A stretch of DNA of 64,000 bases from Taudactylus pleione (Eukaryota > Chordata > Amphibia > Anura > Myobatrachidae): contig JAUIMM010000178.1 in NCBI GenBank assembly GCA_031769625.1, positions 30,584,001-30,648,000 on the forward strand, written 5' to 3'. This document shows positions 1-11,131 of this stretch, one piece after another (the first letter of the stretch is position 1; each line of letters opens with the position of its first letter). A program made the position numbers and the translations under genes. The notes below the pieces were generated by a model, which searched no databases, had not been told where the DNA came from, and saw only the letters and a list, made by a program, of their open reading frames with translations.

Positions 1-2060
1 ACGGTGTTTGTTTGTTTACATATTTCTTTAGTTGCGGAACTACAAATGCCAGCAGGCCGTAATGCCCTGCTGGTATTTGTGGTTCTCAAAAAAACAGCAT
101 ACGGGGGAGGCTGGTACTTGTGGTTCTACAACTAAAGACAATATTTAACACTTTATTTTACGCCAAACACTAACACTATCAACCAGGCACCCACCACCCT
201 AGGGTGCCAGGGATAGCACGGGCTATCAGTCTAGGCCCGGGGTGCCCTGGAGATGGGGACCCCTTTATTGGGGGGTCCCCAACTACCCAGGGATCTCTGG
301 CTTGGGCTGACTAGCGGTCAGGGGTAATGCTTTGGCCGGGGAAACCGGTGAAAGGTTTTCCCTGGCTGTGGCATTACCCTCCCGCTAGAAAGAGTCTGGT
401 GCTGGTTATGGAATTATCAGTGGACCCATACTCGTTTTGTCCCCTGAGTTTCCATAACCAGGACTGGCCCTGCAAAGCCCTGTGCTGGTTCTTAATATAC
501 AGGGGCCCTCTACGCATTTTGGCCCCTGTATTTTTAGAACCAGGACAGGCTTTATAAAGCCCGGGGCAGGTTATGCTTTTGGGGAAGAGCTGCACATCAT
601 TTTTTAACATTTTTAAAACCTTTTACATAACTACACACAGAAACATGGACGTATCTCATGGATATGTGCATATTTCTGTGTTAAAATGACCTGCTCAGGA
701 TATACTCGCTAGCCTGAAACAGGTCTATTATTTGGGGTCTGTTGGTTATCTTTTTTTGTGAGTCTAAAACAGACACCCTATTACATTGGGCGAGTTGATT
801 GTTTTCAGTTTGAAAACATCTGGATGTGTGTTTGAGAATGGGGATTTTTAGTAACTCTGAAAAATGCGACTTTTAGTGAACTGACACCCTATTACATTGG
901 AGAGTTGTGAAAAATTGTGAGTTTAGCACAAAACTAGCAATTTACCAAAACTGACACCCTGTTACATTTGGCCCTATATGTGAGTTGGAAGCTCCCCACA
1001 CAGACTTCTCAGCACGATCCACCGGCATATTGATCGGCCATCCAAATAGGAACTACACGCACAAAATAAGGTAAAGTGGAACTTCACTCTATGCTTGAAG
1101 CCTGCACCACAGAAAGTGATTATCTTATAAACTCACAGTTTTAAACATAAGCACGAACCTCATTTTGTGAAGTGCTTTATAAGGTCCTGCAGGACCAATT
1201 CATATATAGCATGTACACCTAATAGCTGGCTTTGAGGACTTCCACGGAGAGACCTCCTGATAATACTCGGGTACAAACATTTGTGCTGGGTTAATTGTTA
1301 TTCCAATATACACCCGCAATGATTTTATTGAAGACAAATTTTCTGGACTTGTCTCATTTTATTTTTAAACATTCTTTTCAGTTGGACGCGGCTGATTTTA
1401 CAGTTACCAATATCACCTCTAATTAGAAGCATTTGGCTCTAGAGGACAAAGCTACAAAACTTTATCAGTTGTTTTGTATTTTTTAGAATCGTTATTCATT
1501 AATAGAAACAATGTTTAATTTCCTACAGTATATGCTTGATTCAATGTGTGCTATTTATTGTATATGTTCATTGTTGTAACCTTTTGATGCCTTTTATAAA
1601 TAGTTATTGAATATTAAATTATTACATATATTTCTTTCCCTTTGCACCTGCTTGAAATTGGATATAAGTTTAAGCGCAGTTATTTCCTTTTGTTTTTAGG
1701 ACAAAATTGTATGCATATTTTACAAAGCTAAAAATGTGTATAACTGCACATGTCATTTTGACATCTCACGTGTATATTATTCTTTAGTAAAGTAATAGTG
1801 CATCATTTTGTTCTTTCTAATTGGGGGAGTACAATGGGTAGAGATAACTGTATTTTTTTCTCTATTATAAAACTTGATTTTCACACGTACATGGAGCATA
1901 CTTACCTACTCTAACAAAATGTTCAGATTTGGTAGATAGCCCACACATATCTTCAGTGAAATGGTGGGGGCATGATGTCTGTGAATAGCGTCATCGTGGC
2001 CACTCCACAATATGATGCTTAGGATCAGAAGGCTGTGAAGCTTTTATGGGTGAATCACCC
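1..2060. other. Repeat-derived spacer, no gene seen
   Basis: No coding region is supported. The first ~150 bases hold hairpins around a motif resembling GGAACTACAAATGCCAGCAG, a kind of dispersed sequence common in frog DNA. A second block at about 770-975 repeats the phrase ACACCCTATTACATTGG and ends in ACATTTGGCCC. That matches the end of the MITE at 33725-33969, so this block is probably a decayed relative. The rest (980-2060) is AT-rich with nothing recognisable. Confidence 0.4.
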
Positions 2061-2203
2061 CTGAGGTGGGTACGGGATGACGGCGCTCGGGATCCTGGCG
2101 GTCTGAATCCTAACTCCGGCATCCTGACAGGTTTAGGATACCGACACCTGATGCACTTGACTGTGAACCTGGACAAACCATATTGCAATGCAAGGGGTGT
2201 AAA

Positions 2204-2373
2204 TACATACATTTTTTTTACATGTGGGGTAAATACTGGCTGCTTTTGCATGTAGCCCACAAATACTGCACAGCTTTATTATTACTTTACAATTTAGATG
2301 GCAGTTTGGACCCACTTCTCCCAAATCTAAATCTCTCTGAACATTTTAAATCTGCCCCACCTGCAGTGCAGCA
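2204..2373 (+). repeat. Dispersed repeat, copy 1 of 2
   Basis: This block is similar along its length to 3315-3469. Both carry GCATGTAGCCCACAAAT-like and AAATCTAAATCTCTCTG phrases in the same order, followed by a GCAGTGCA motif. It looks like a short non-coding dispersed element. Just upstream, at 2068-2155, lies a GC-rich fragment (CCGGCATCCTGACAG) related to the repeat at 34289-34667. No family name is assigned. Confidence 0.55.
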
Positions 2374-3314
2374 TGGTTTTACCAAGATGATCTATTCCCA
2401 ACTCTGAATCAGGCCCTAAATTCCTATCAATAAGCCAAACATAGAAAAATATGATGCAAAATATACTAATAAGACAAGAAAAAGACATGCATACATCTTA
2501 TATAGAAAGCCCTATTAATCCAAGCTATATCACAAAGAAAGGACAAAATAGTTCTGACATATAAATGCTAATTATTGGGCAGTCCAAATGTGATATTAGG
2601 CAGGGATATTTCTGTTGTCAGCATAAGCACCTATGTGCCAGGTTGTCATATACTGTAGGTGCATTATCACAAAGTTATGGGTTTTGGTTTAAAAGATTTG
2701 AAATGCAAGTATTTCTGGAAGTAACAGTAAATATGAACCATGGTAGAAGGTTTTATTTATATACTATAGAATAAGAAATGGTGTTGTAAGGTAACAGGTC
2801 TACTATAACAGTTGCTATAGAGTTGGCAGATACAGTAGAAGTGTGACATTAATGGAACATTATGTGTACAATCATCATGTATGAATTTAACAGCTGTTTT
2901 GCTGAAAGGTAAAGGAGAAAATAACCATGGCATCCTTCTAGATACTTGTGAATACCTTTAAATCTTAAGTACTTTAAATGAAAAATAGATAGAGACAGTG
3001 TATTAATTTCCTTACAACTCATTTACACTCAGTGAGAAGTTATATAATGGCAATGTATATTTACACAACATTGTCTTATCCATGCAAATTTCTTTATTTT
3101 TATTTTAGATACAACAGATACAACAGATTTTGTTTAGACACAACAGATCTTCTGATTTTATTTTAGATACAACAGATCTTATCCATGCAAATTTCTTTAT
3201 TTTTATTTTAGATACAACAGATCTTCTGAGTAGATAGAGCTGTATTCAGTGTCTATAGGGCTGGATTCAGATTTGGGAATAGAGTAAAATAGAGCAAGTA
3301 ATTATGTATAATGC

Positions 3315-3469
3315 AGTAGGGCAAATACATACTATTTTTTTGCATGTAGCCCACAAATGCTAGACAGCTTTATTTTTACATTGCAATTTAGATTTCAGTT
3401 TGGACATACCACTTCCAAATCTAAATCTCTCTGCACATTTTACATGTGCCCCACATGCAGTGCAACATG
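3315..3469 (+). repeat. Dispersed repeat, copy 2 of 2
   Basis: Second copy of the element at 2204-2373, in the same orientation about 1.1 kb away. Between the copies, at about 3080-3230, a short segment containing TTTTAGATACAACAGAT is repeated three times, a small local duplication. Either two independent insertions or one local duplication could explain the pair. Confidence 0.55.
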
Positions 3470-3689
3470 AAGACGCACAGTCTTTTATGAAGACGCACAG
3501 TTACTTGCTCTATCTAACTCTATTTTCACATCTGAAAATAATCAGTTCTCATGTCCAGGGGCTGGCTGGCAACTTTTAGCTTGGGGGGCAAATGCATGCA
3601 GGTGGCCCTGGCAGAGGAGTAGCATGTAGCCAGGGTGCCCGAAAGAACGTGCATGCTACGGCGCCCCCCCTCAGGAGAGGACACCCTTA

Positions 3690-4215
3690 TGCAGGCCTCG
3701 AGTAGTGCCCCCAGTAGTGATCCCCCCTATGCAGTGCCTCTTGTGCCCCCAGTAGTAAGCCCCTTAGATAGTGCCCCCAGTAGTGGTAACCCTTATGCAG
3801 TGCCCCTTAAATAGTGACCCCAGTTGTAGTCTTCCCCCTATGCAGTACCCCCACTATTGCCCTTTATTTAGAGCCCCCAGCAGTGGTCCCTCGATGCAGT
3901 GACCCCAGTGGTAGTCCCCTCCCCCCTTTGTAGTGCCCCTAGTAGTAGTCCCGTTGTAGTGCCCCTAGTAGTAGTCCCCCCCAGTAGTATTCCCCCCCTT
4001 GTAGTGCCCCCAGTAGTAGTAGTCCCCCCCTTGTAGTGCCCCCAGTAGTAGTAGTCCCCCCCTTGTTGTGCCCCCAGTAGTAGTAGTCCCCCCCTTGTAG
4101 TGCCCCCAGTAGTAGTAGTCCCCCCCTTGTAGGGCCCCAGGTAGTAGTCCCCCCCTTGTAGTGCCCCCAGTAGTAGTAGTCCCCCCTTTGTAGTGCCCCC
4201 AGTAGTGGTCTCCTC
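3690..4215. repeat. GC-rich minisatellite (about 30-bp unit)
   Basis: Tandem array built on GTAGTGCCCCCAGTAGTAGT followed by a C-run and TTG. Units are variable at the left end and become very regular at 3990-4200. The open frames that run through it on the minus strand (Thr/Gly-rich translation) come from the repeat, not from a gene. Confidence 0.85.
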
Positions 4216-4239
4216 CTTATAGTGCCAGACCCCCCGCAG

Positions 4240-4700
4240 TAGACACACATAATATAAAAAAAAAAACACTTACCTGACACCCGCTCCTGCTCCTGGTCCC
4301 GCCGCCGAGATCAGCTCCTCCGTCCGCCGCTTTGCATTATGGGAGTGATGCATCATGGGAGTGACGCGTCACTCCCATTACCCACTGCGGGAGCTGGAAG
4401 ATGTCCGGCTCTGGCAGTGGGAGCAGCAGCCGATGAGAGTCTGTCAGACTCTCATCAGCTGCTAAAGCAAACCCACAGCTGCCGGGACGGCGGCTGTGTG
4501 TTTGTGCTGTGTAGCGCTGACCGAACTCCGTCCGGTCAGCGCTACACATGTGTTGCAGTCTGTGTCACAGTGACACAGACTGCCCACAGCCTGCGGCCCG
4601 CATGTCGCTGCGGCCCAGGGGGCACATGGCACCCTGCCCCCCAGGCCAGCCTGCCACTGCTCATGTCCAATGGCATTGAGCATGATGAAACCTTTCTGCT
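4240..4700. repeat. GC-rich palindrome-bearing element
   Basis: A GC-rich block next to the minisatellite contains three clear hairpins: about 4431-4461 (GATGAGAGTC/GACTCTCATC), 4509-4547 (GTGTAGCGCTGACCG with its complement) and 4557-4583 (CAGTCTGTGTC/GACACAGACTG). It begins after an A-rich run with ACTTACCTGAC, a phrase seen again near 52850 inside another element. Probably a non-autonomous mobile element; ends not defined and no coding content supported. Confidence 0.45.
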
Positions 4701-4799
4701 AGGTAAAACTGACTTATGGTGTCATTTATTTTACTGTAAGAATAGTAACAAAAGAAAGGAGATGTCTTTAACTCAAGTGTCATATGTATAAAACTAACT

Positions 4800-5932
4800 T
4801 TGCTCTTAGTCGGAGGCTTATTAACGCCCAAGGGGGACTGTGTTCAGCGGGCCCCCTCCTCTGAGCATCACTCCATCCCCCAAGGCCCAGACGCCGTCTT
4901 CCCTGTGATATTTGGAAAGGTAAGCTGAGTTCTGGGATTAGATTTCAGCGTCTCTTCAATCTCAATATTTTTAAACTCTCTTCCAGTAATTTGTACAGGT
5001 TTAGATAAAATGGGGGAGAGGAACAAACATTAGCAATATGCACTCTCAACTGTGAAGAAATAATGCTTGTAGGTTAAAAACATCCAAATGAGTAAATGTT
5101 TATATCTACACAGAGGCTGAGCAAATGTGCATAAAGCAAAGTACTGTATAAAAGCACTAAACAAACCAGCAAAAAATAAAAAATCTGAGTTATAAATTAA
5201 AAGGTTGTATATATGTGCCATATAACTTCAATAAAAAAGAATCACATGGAATGTTATAATGTTTAGAATATTTGCAACTCTACTTATTTATTATTATTTA
5301 TATATTTCTTGTTTGATTCTTCTCTGTTTTTATTATTTAGTTGAGCATAATATTTTTTTTGCAGTTCTGTATAAATACACATTTGTCCATTAGCTATAGT
5401 GGTAGGATATTTGACTTCCTATCTGACTAAGGAGCACAATATTAGTCATTGTAGTCTGTAGGCTACATATCGCACCATATACTTTGAGAGGGATCCCTGC
5501 CTGGTAATGCTGCTTGCACATGCGCTGTCTGAAGACCACGCATGTGCAGGGCATCAGCGATTACTGTACTTTACGCATTGCAGGAGTCCCTGTCCTTGGA
5601 TGTGTATCTTCATACATCCGGGTGGTAGATAATTTCTTATTGCTGTAATTAGTGCCACAAATAGTGGCAATAAGAAATTATTATTTTTGGTTCTAAAATC
5701 ATATAATTAATAAATAGGCCCATTAGGGACCTATTCATCAAATCATATTGTGGGATATCCCCCAAAAAGAGCCATTTTCAGGTGGTACCTGCAAATATTA
5801 TGAATCCCCTGATTGTATTTACAGTATGCATCTACTGTGATCCACCATTTTAGTTCACAAATGCAGTCCCATAGGTATTTTGGCATCTCTAGGCACATTA
5901 TTTCCTCTTCATATTTCCATGTTGAAACCTAC

Positions 5933-5973
<41 letters not shown>

Positions 5974-6118
5974 ACACTGCATATTCATGTACTGTAAGCA
6001 CTGCAATTAACAAGAGAATACTCGGATCCACTCCACTTATAGTATTTACCTTCAATCCTTATAAATAAGAAAGCCCTCATTTTTTATTGTATTTTATTTT
6101 TTTTAAACTTTGCCCCAA
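4800..6118. other. AT-rich spacer with a (CTAT)n microsatellite
   Basis: No gene is visible. A perfect CTAT tetranucleotide run lies at about 5930-5974. The block at 5440-5720 contains small inverted segments (GCACATGCG/CGCATGTGC and AATTTCTTATTGC/GCAATAAGAAATT) and is probably an old MITE. Confidence 0.5.
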
Positions 6119-6364
6119 GTGCTGTATCCAATTAGCCCTGAACATTGTTTGGGCGCTAATTGATCTCAGTGATCAGCGAAAAATGGGGATTTTTTGCAGA
6201 TTATCCCCAATTTTCGCCAATGTTTTTTTTCACCCTATCCTATTATTTAGGTCTAATTAATAGAAAATGGCAATTATCGTGGATTCTTTTTCGGGACCCC
6301 CCCCAAAAAAAAACATGATAAGTGCCTGCATCAGATCAACTTTGGGGCTAATTGGATACCCCTC
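6119..6364. mobile_element. MITE with ATCCAATTAGCCC termini
   Basis: The termini are inverted copies of TATCCAATTAGCCC: left at about 6125, right as GGGGCTAATTGGATA near 6342-6356. An internal motif pair, TTATCCCCAATTTT and its surroundings, is shared with a second copy at 53920-54530. It is a non-coding foldback DNA transposon derivative. Target duplication not resolved. Confidence 0.6.
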
Positions 6365-7508
6365 TATGTGTTTTTAACAAAACTTTTAATGGGATCACAT
6401 TTTAATGCAAATATTGCCCATGTCAGGAATTTCATCAATGTTTATTATTTAAGAAAAATATATCTATTATCACAGCACCATGTCACAATCTGCTGCAGTA
6501 CTGTTGTCCCACCAGTGGTGCTGCTCTCTCTAGTGGTGTAACACTGCTCTGATCTAGCCTGTCTGGTTCCATATTCTGTTTCATAATCCTGCAAACCTGT
6601 GTTAATAATCTGATCCAGCTGAGCCTGTGACTTTCCAATTTAATCCTGCTCCACAGTTCTATCTAGGCCAGATCATTGTGTCTAATTCCAATGCTATCCA
6701 GACAACATGCTCCTCTATTGCTTCACAGCATTCTGCCCAAGTGCTATTCAGAAAACCTGCTTCAGTACAGTATTGCTTCACATCATTTTGCTCCAGTGCT
6801 TTCTGGAAAACATGAACACTGGATATCTTGAAAACATTCACAAGTGTTCCTACACTGGACATCATGAAAACCTGTACCAGTGTACTTACAGTGAATATCC
6901 TGAAAACAAACAATTCTACTTTTTCACTACTGGTCACAGTATTGTCTCTATAGTTGCATTTTGCATTTTGTATATTTTCAACTTAATTGTGTCCATGACA
7001 CTATATAGCTATATTTGAAACTGTGTATACATGTTGTTTTTTCATTTGATCTTATACATTATGTACTGTTGAATAAATGTTTATATATATTTTTAGACAC
7101 ACCGGCGCAGAATTGATTTTTATTTGATCTAGTCTCTTTTTTGATTCTGCAGCAGGTGTGGTGTCTTACTCAGGTGGTCAACTAGCTCTGAGAGTATTAC
7201 TTTGTTTCTATCTTGAAAACAAACACCTGATCGTCAGTACCTTTATAAGGAAATCCCATAACTCAGTACCTGTTTTTGGACATATCTATGGCAGTGAGTA
7301 ACCTTGTTTATACATATGTTACTGTGTCCCTCACCTAGCTGCTTCTAGGCAGCTCAACATTGTATCATTATCACCACCTATTTCTGGACTTTACCTGCAG
7401 GAGTAGGTTACATTGTTTATATATATATATTATATATATATATATATATATATTATTCTATTATTCATTGCCTGGCATAATTTGTGTTATTGCCTTAGTA
7501 CAAGTATG
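6365..7508. other. Spacer with imperfect internal repeats
   Basis: No gene is recognised. Between 6680 and 6905 a CTTCACA(T/G)CATT / GAAAACATG-like phrase recurs at irregular spacing, suggesting a decayed tandem array. A TA dinucleotide run lies near 7420-7452. Confidence 0.4.
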
Positions 7509-7702
7509 GCCAAGCCAGTCCTCAAGAGCCCCTAACATTACACATTTTGCAGACCACATAGCTGGTGTATAGGTGTAGTCATTACTAACTGTCACATTTT
7601 AAAACACGTCATGCATTCATTTCTAACTGACACAATCTACAGATCTACAGGTGGTCTATAAAACTTGAACTATTAGGGGTCATTGAGGACCGGCTTGGTA
7701 AC
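7509..7702. mobile_element. Foldback MITE (AGTCCTCAAG termini)
   Basis: Left end CCAAGCCAGTCCTCAAGAG is answered by the right end GTCATTGAGGACCGGCTTGG, giving ~30-bp imperfect inverted termini around a short non-coding core. Similar elements are common in frog DNA (general knowledge). I assign it to DNA-transposon MITEs without a superfamily. Confidence 0.6.
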
Positions 7703-8954
7703 CACTGTCTTTGTGCATTTCTGGACATTATTGTATTAATTCATAGTGCATTCTGACTCATCCATTCCTAAATTATATTAATTTCTGGTTCATTTGAACC
7801 CTGTGTAGTCAGCCTGCTTCATTCCTGCCTATGTATTAGCTTATTCACTGCACTATACCCTGTGTGTCAATAAACATCACTGTTTCACCTAATACTTCAG
7901 TTGTGCTCTTCTCATTCCTTGCAAGCACACACAAAGGGGAATTCCAAGTGACCTGACACACCATGATAGTGTTGTCTGTCAGATGTAATGATACATTGCA
8001 GTATATATTATATGTATATTGATCCCTGCTTTGCATTGTATACTAAATCAGATGTCCTGATAAAATCAAAGCTGGTGCTGACTTTATATACGTGGCATGC
8101 ACATAATTTATTCATATCTGACTCATAACCACTCCTTTGTTAAGCAAACTCATATTTCTACTACACACATAATGGGAAATTGTATGCAAATGTCAATAAA
8201 CAATGCCTCAGGTGGCCAAATAACAAAAAAGACCATTTTGTTGGTATGTCTTTGACAGTAACTGCATCTGTGAATGCAGTTACATTGGCTCTGGTGGATT
8301 ACTTCTGACGGACATTATGAGCAGCCATAGGGTTGCCCAGGTGTTCGATGGTGTAACTGATGTGTGACCAAATGCCGCTGGTGGGCATCTCTGTATAAGC
8401 CCTGCATTTGCATATTTTTGCAGTACCATTGAGTATGTATACACAGTGGTGACAGGATTAGCGTCTACCTCTAAATCAGTCCCGAGTGAAGCATCTCTCA
8501 GATATGAGAGTAACACCATTTTACTGCCCGGGACATTTGTTAAAACCATTTTAATGTCTCCCATTTTATTTTCAACAAAGATTTATTTTACCATTTAAAT
8601 AGCAGACTAACAAAAAACCCATGAATGGTATTTTATCAGCTGTTTGTTGGTACCATATAAGAAAGTATAATAACAATAATTACAATAATATTTGGCTATG
8701 TGAACAGTTCCCTCTAATTCACTGTTAAAAAGGATTGACTTGGCTCTTGATTTTGACTTGGCACATGATTTGCTTCACTGCACAATATCATTTTCCAGTC
8801 ATTATTACAGTAGGAACATTGACAGATACTCAGTAAATGCAACTGGAAATGCAGGATTTTTCTTGCTGTAAGACATTAGGGCCCAGTTAGTTGTTTATGT
8901 TGCCATAGTTATTTCACAGTGTACCCTAATTTATACCAAATGTAAAAATAGAGA

Positions 8955-9004
<50 letters not shown>

Positions 9005-9099
9005 CTTCAAAAACATGGTCTTCCCCTAACCACACCTTAATTCTATATCTTCTGACTCTTGTGAAATTACTGACAACTTTTAATTTTTAGTAAATCTAC
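7703..9099. other. Spacer with an (ATT)n microsatellite
   Basis: No gene supported. A clean ATT trinucleotide run lies at about 8957-9004. Short open frames here show no recognisable protein features. Confidence 0.45.
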
Positions 9100-9610
9100 C
9101 CCCTGGTGGTTCTTCAGCAGGAGAAATGGACATGATGAAAAAGAAGGTCATTTGATAAAATAAGAAACCAGGTCGGCCTAGTCCAAAAGTGAAATGATGC
9201 AAACAAGAGTACATATATAATTCTAAATATAAATATTATACAGCATGTGTACCAGCAGTATGAAAACAGACAAAAAAAAGGTACCTTTACAAAATGACAA
9301 ACAACATATTGTGGTCTTCCCCAGTAATATAATGGTGCAATAAAGATGATGTACATCACTGTAACTCTAAACATGATACAGCATACTGTATGTGTCTTCA
9401 GAGTGAAAAATTAAAATGATGAAAGAGATCCCTTGACAAAATGAAAATCAATGTGGGCCTCATACAGTAAAATGATAAAAAAAATGATTATGTATGTCAT
9501 TCTACATCTAAACATTATGCCACATATATGGCAACAGTATGAAAATTACAAGAGGAAAGTTCCTTGACAAAATGTAAATCTAAATCTAAACATTATACAT
9601 AATGTGTGAC
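9100..9610. repeat. Degenerate tandem array (about 140-bp unit)
   Basis: Phrases such as ATTCTAAA(T/C)AT..ATTATACAGCAT, CTTGACAAAATGA and AGTATGAAAA recur about every 140 bases, giving three to four diverged units. A further partial unit with TAATTCTAAACTTT lies at 10020-10095, next to the Penelope element. Non-coding. Confidence 0.55.
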
Positions 9611-10117
9611 ATTTTAAAAAAAGGATTGCAGCAGCAAGTAAGAAAAATACAATGATGCCCATTTATTAATTATATGTATACTTTCTTATTACTAAGAAAT
9701 TATGTACTGTTAGCATGTATTAAAATACACATGCAATGTGTAAAATTAAGGTGATTAATGCGAACACTTTAGTTTCAATTTCCTGGATCCAGCCACACTA
9801 CTACGCGTCTATGGATACCTTTTCTGGTATTTTTTGAGGAGTGTAGCCTATGTTCTACAATGGCTAATGCCAGCTTGTAAATTTAGCATTGAAGCAGCCC
9901 CCATAAAAACCTACAGTCCACTGTACATACATTCAGGGGAGTCTTAATATAATTGGTACATCCAAAAATAGGTGTTTTTGAGGGATGTCCCACAAATATT
10001 CTTTGATTAATAGGGCCCTATATGAGAAATAATAAAATGGGCCTTCTCCAGAAATGAAATGGTGCGAAGACATAAGTAATTCTAAACTTTATTTTATATA
10101 TATATATATATATATAT

Positions 10118-10631
10118 GATCTCTTTGAAGAGAAGGCGGCACTCAGATGACTTTTGAAATAATGCAATCACACAGCCCAGTGATGTCAATGTTTCAGAAC
10201 ATGTAATGTAGTTCTTTCGTCAGGATAAACAAGTAACATACAGACATACTTATTTATAATCCACACCAAGTGACGACGCCGGAAGTCTGTGTACAACACA
10301 GCTTGTCAGCGTTAATTGAAGTGCATAGCAACCATCACCAAAACACATAGCAGCTGCCTATAATTACAAAGAAACTTGCATGTAATGATCGTATCCAAAT
10401 TACTCAAAGTAGTAATAGCACTACACTTCTAATCCCATGTAGAAATATCAAATTCTTGCTTTAAAGCATATCTAGGGATACATCATAACAATCAGATCAT
10501 ATGGCAACTATGTTAGATGCTTGCTGGAAAAATCTCCTTAACTAACTGCAATAAGTATAGCATATCATGCAAACATTTGAGCATAACCTCCAACAGACAG
10601 CATAGAATCTAGGAGATATCTAATGAATATA
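10118..10631 (-). repeat. PLE pseudo-LTR-like repeat, downstream copy
   Basis: 3' non-coding part of the PLE on the minus strand, matching 15003-15511. It begins after a TA run and ends at the MITE insertion point; the interrupted sequence resumes at 11128. On the minus strand it contains a hammerhead-ribozyme-like core at 10191-10223. A copy-specific difference is an extra ACTAC at about 10419-10423 that copy 15003-15511 lacks. Confidence 0.85.
10191..10223 (-). ncRNA. Hammerhead-ribozyme-like motif in PLE repeat (copy A)
   Basis: Read on the minus strand: CTGACGA core, one extra A, a 5-bp stem (AGAAC with GTTCT) closed by a 10-nt loop, then GAAAC. PLE pseudo-LTRs are known to encode small hammerhead ribozymes with very short stem III. 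After GAAAC this copy reads ATTGAC where copy B has GTTGAC, which looks like CpG decay. Stem I is weak, so activity is uncertain. Confidence 0.45.
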
Positions 10632-11124
10632 GGCCCTGTTTCAGAGCCGGACGCTCTGACCAGAGCGCTGGCTCTGAATCAGGGCCCACCTCCATAATTA
10701 TGGAGCATCCTCCTGGACGCTCGTATAGCTGTGGGTCACCATCCGCAGCATATATGAGCGTGCAGGATGATGGTCGCGATGGTCTTGACCATCGCGACCA
10801 TCGCCACTGCGAGCCGAAGCCTGCGGTTGAGTTTCTCAACTGCAAGGCACGGAGTGATTTTGGCTCTATCAGAGCCAAATTCACTCCCACTGACATCACT
10901 AGTGATGTCAGTGGGGCCGGTTTCTGACGGTAGGCGTTCCCTTGGGAACGCCTCCATCTGGCAGGCACGCCCCACGTCAATCAACATCGACGGCACGCCC
11001 CCTTTGATCAGACACAACGAGCGAAGGAAAGTCCTTCGCTCGTTGCGTCTCGCGCATGCGCAGTGCACACCATCGACCCACTTGCGAGCAGACAGCCGCT
11101 CGCGAGTGGGTCTGAATCAGGCCC
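10632..11124. mobile_element. Harbinger-type MITE inserted in the PLE (493 bp, TSD ATA)
   Basis: Termini are GGCCCTGTTTCAGA and, inverted, GGGCCTGATTCAGA. ATA flanks both sides (10629-10631 and 11125-11127). The second PLE copy at about 15509-15512 preserves the empty site with a single ATA, which proves the insertion and the 3-bp duplication. The left end is itself a ~55-bp palindrome carrying an inverted TIR (10632-10686). The interior is a chain of hairpins, including GATGGTCGCGATGGTC/GACCATCGCGACCATC, CTGACATCACTAGTGATGTCAG and GGCGTTCCC/GGGAACGCC. Non-coding; the short frames through it are not genes. Confidence 0.9.
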
Positions 11125-11131
11125 ATAGTTA

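Noticed and set aside
3868..4280. Thr/Gly-rich open frames on the minus strand
   Set aside because: Translation of the GC-rich minisatellite; reading frame is kept only by unit length.
4339..4791. 150-residue open frame
   Set aside because: Runs through palindromes on both strands in a GC-rich repeat; no recognisable protein feature.
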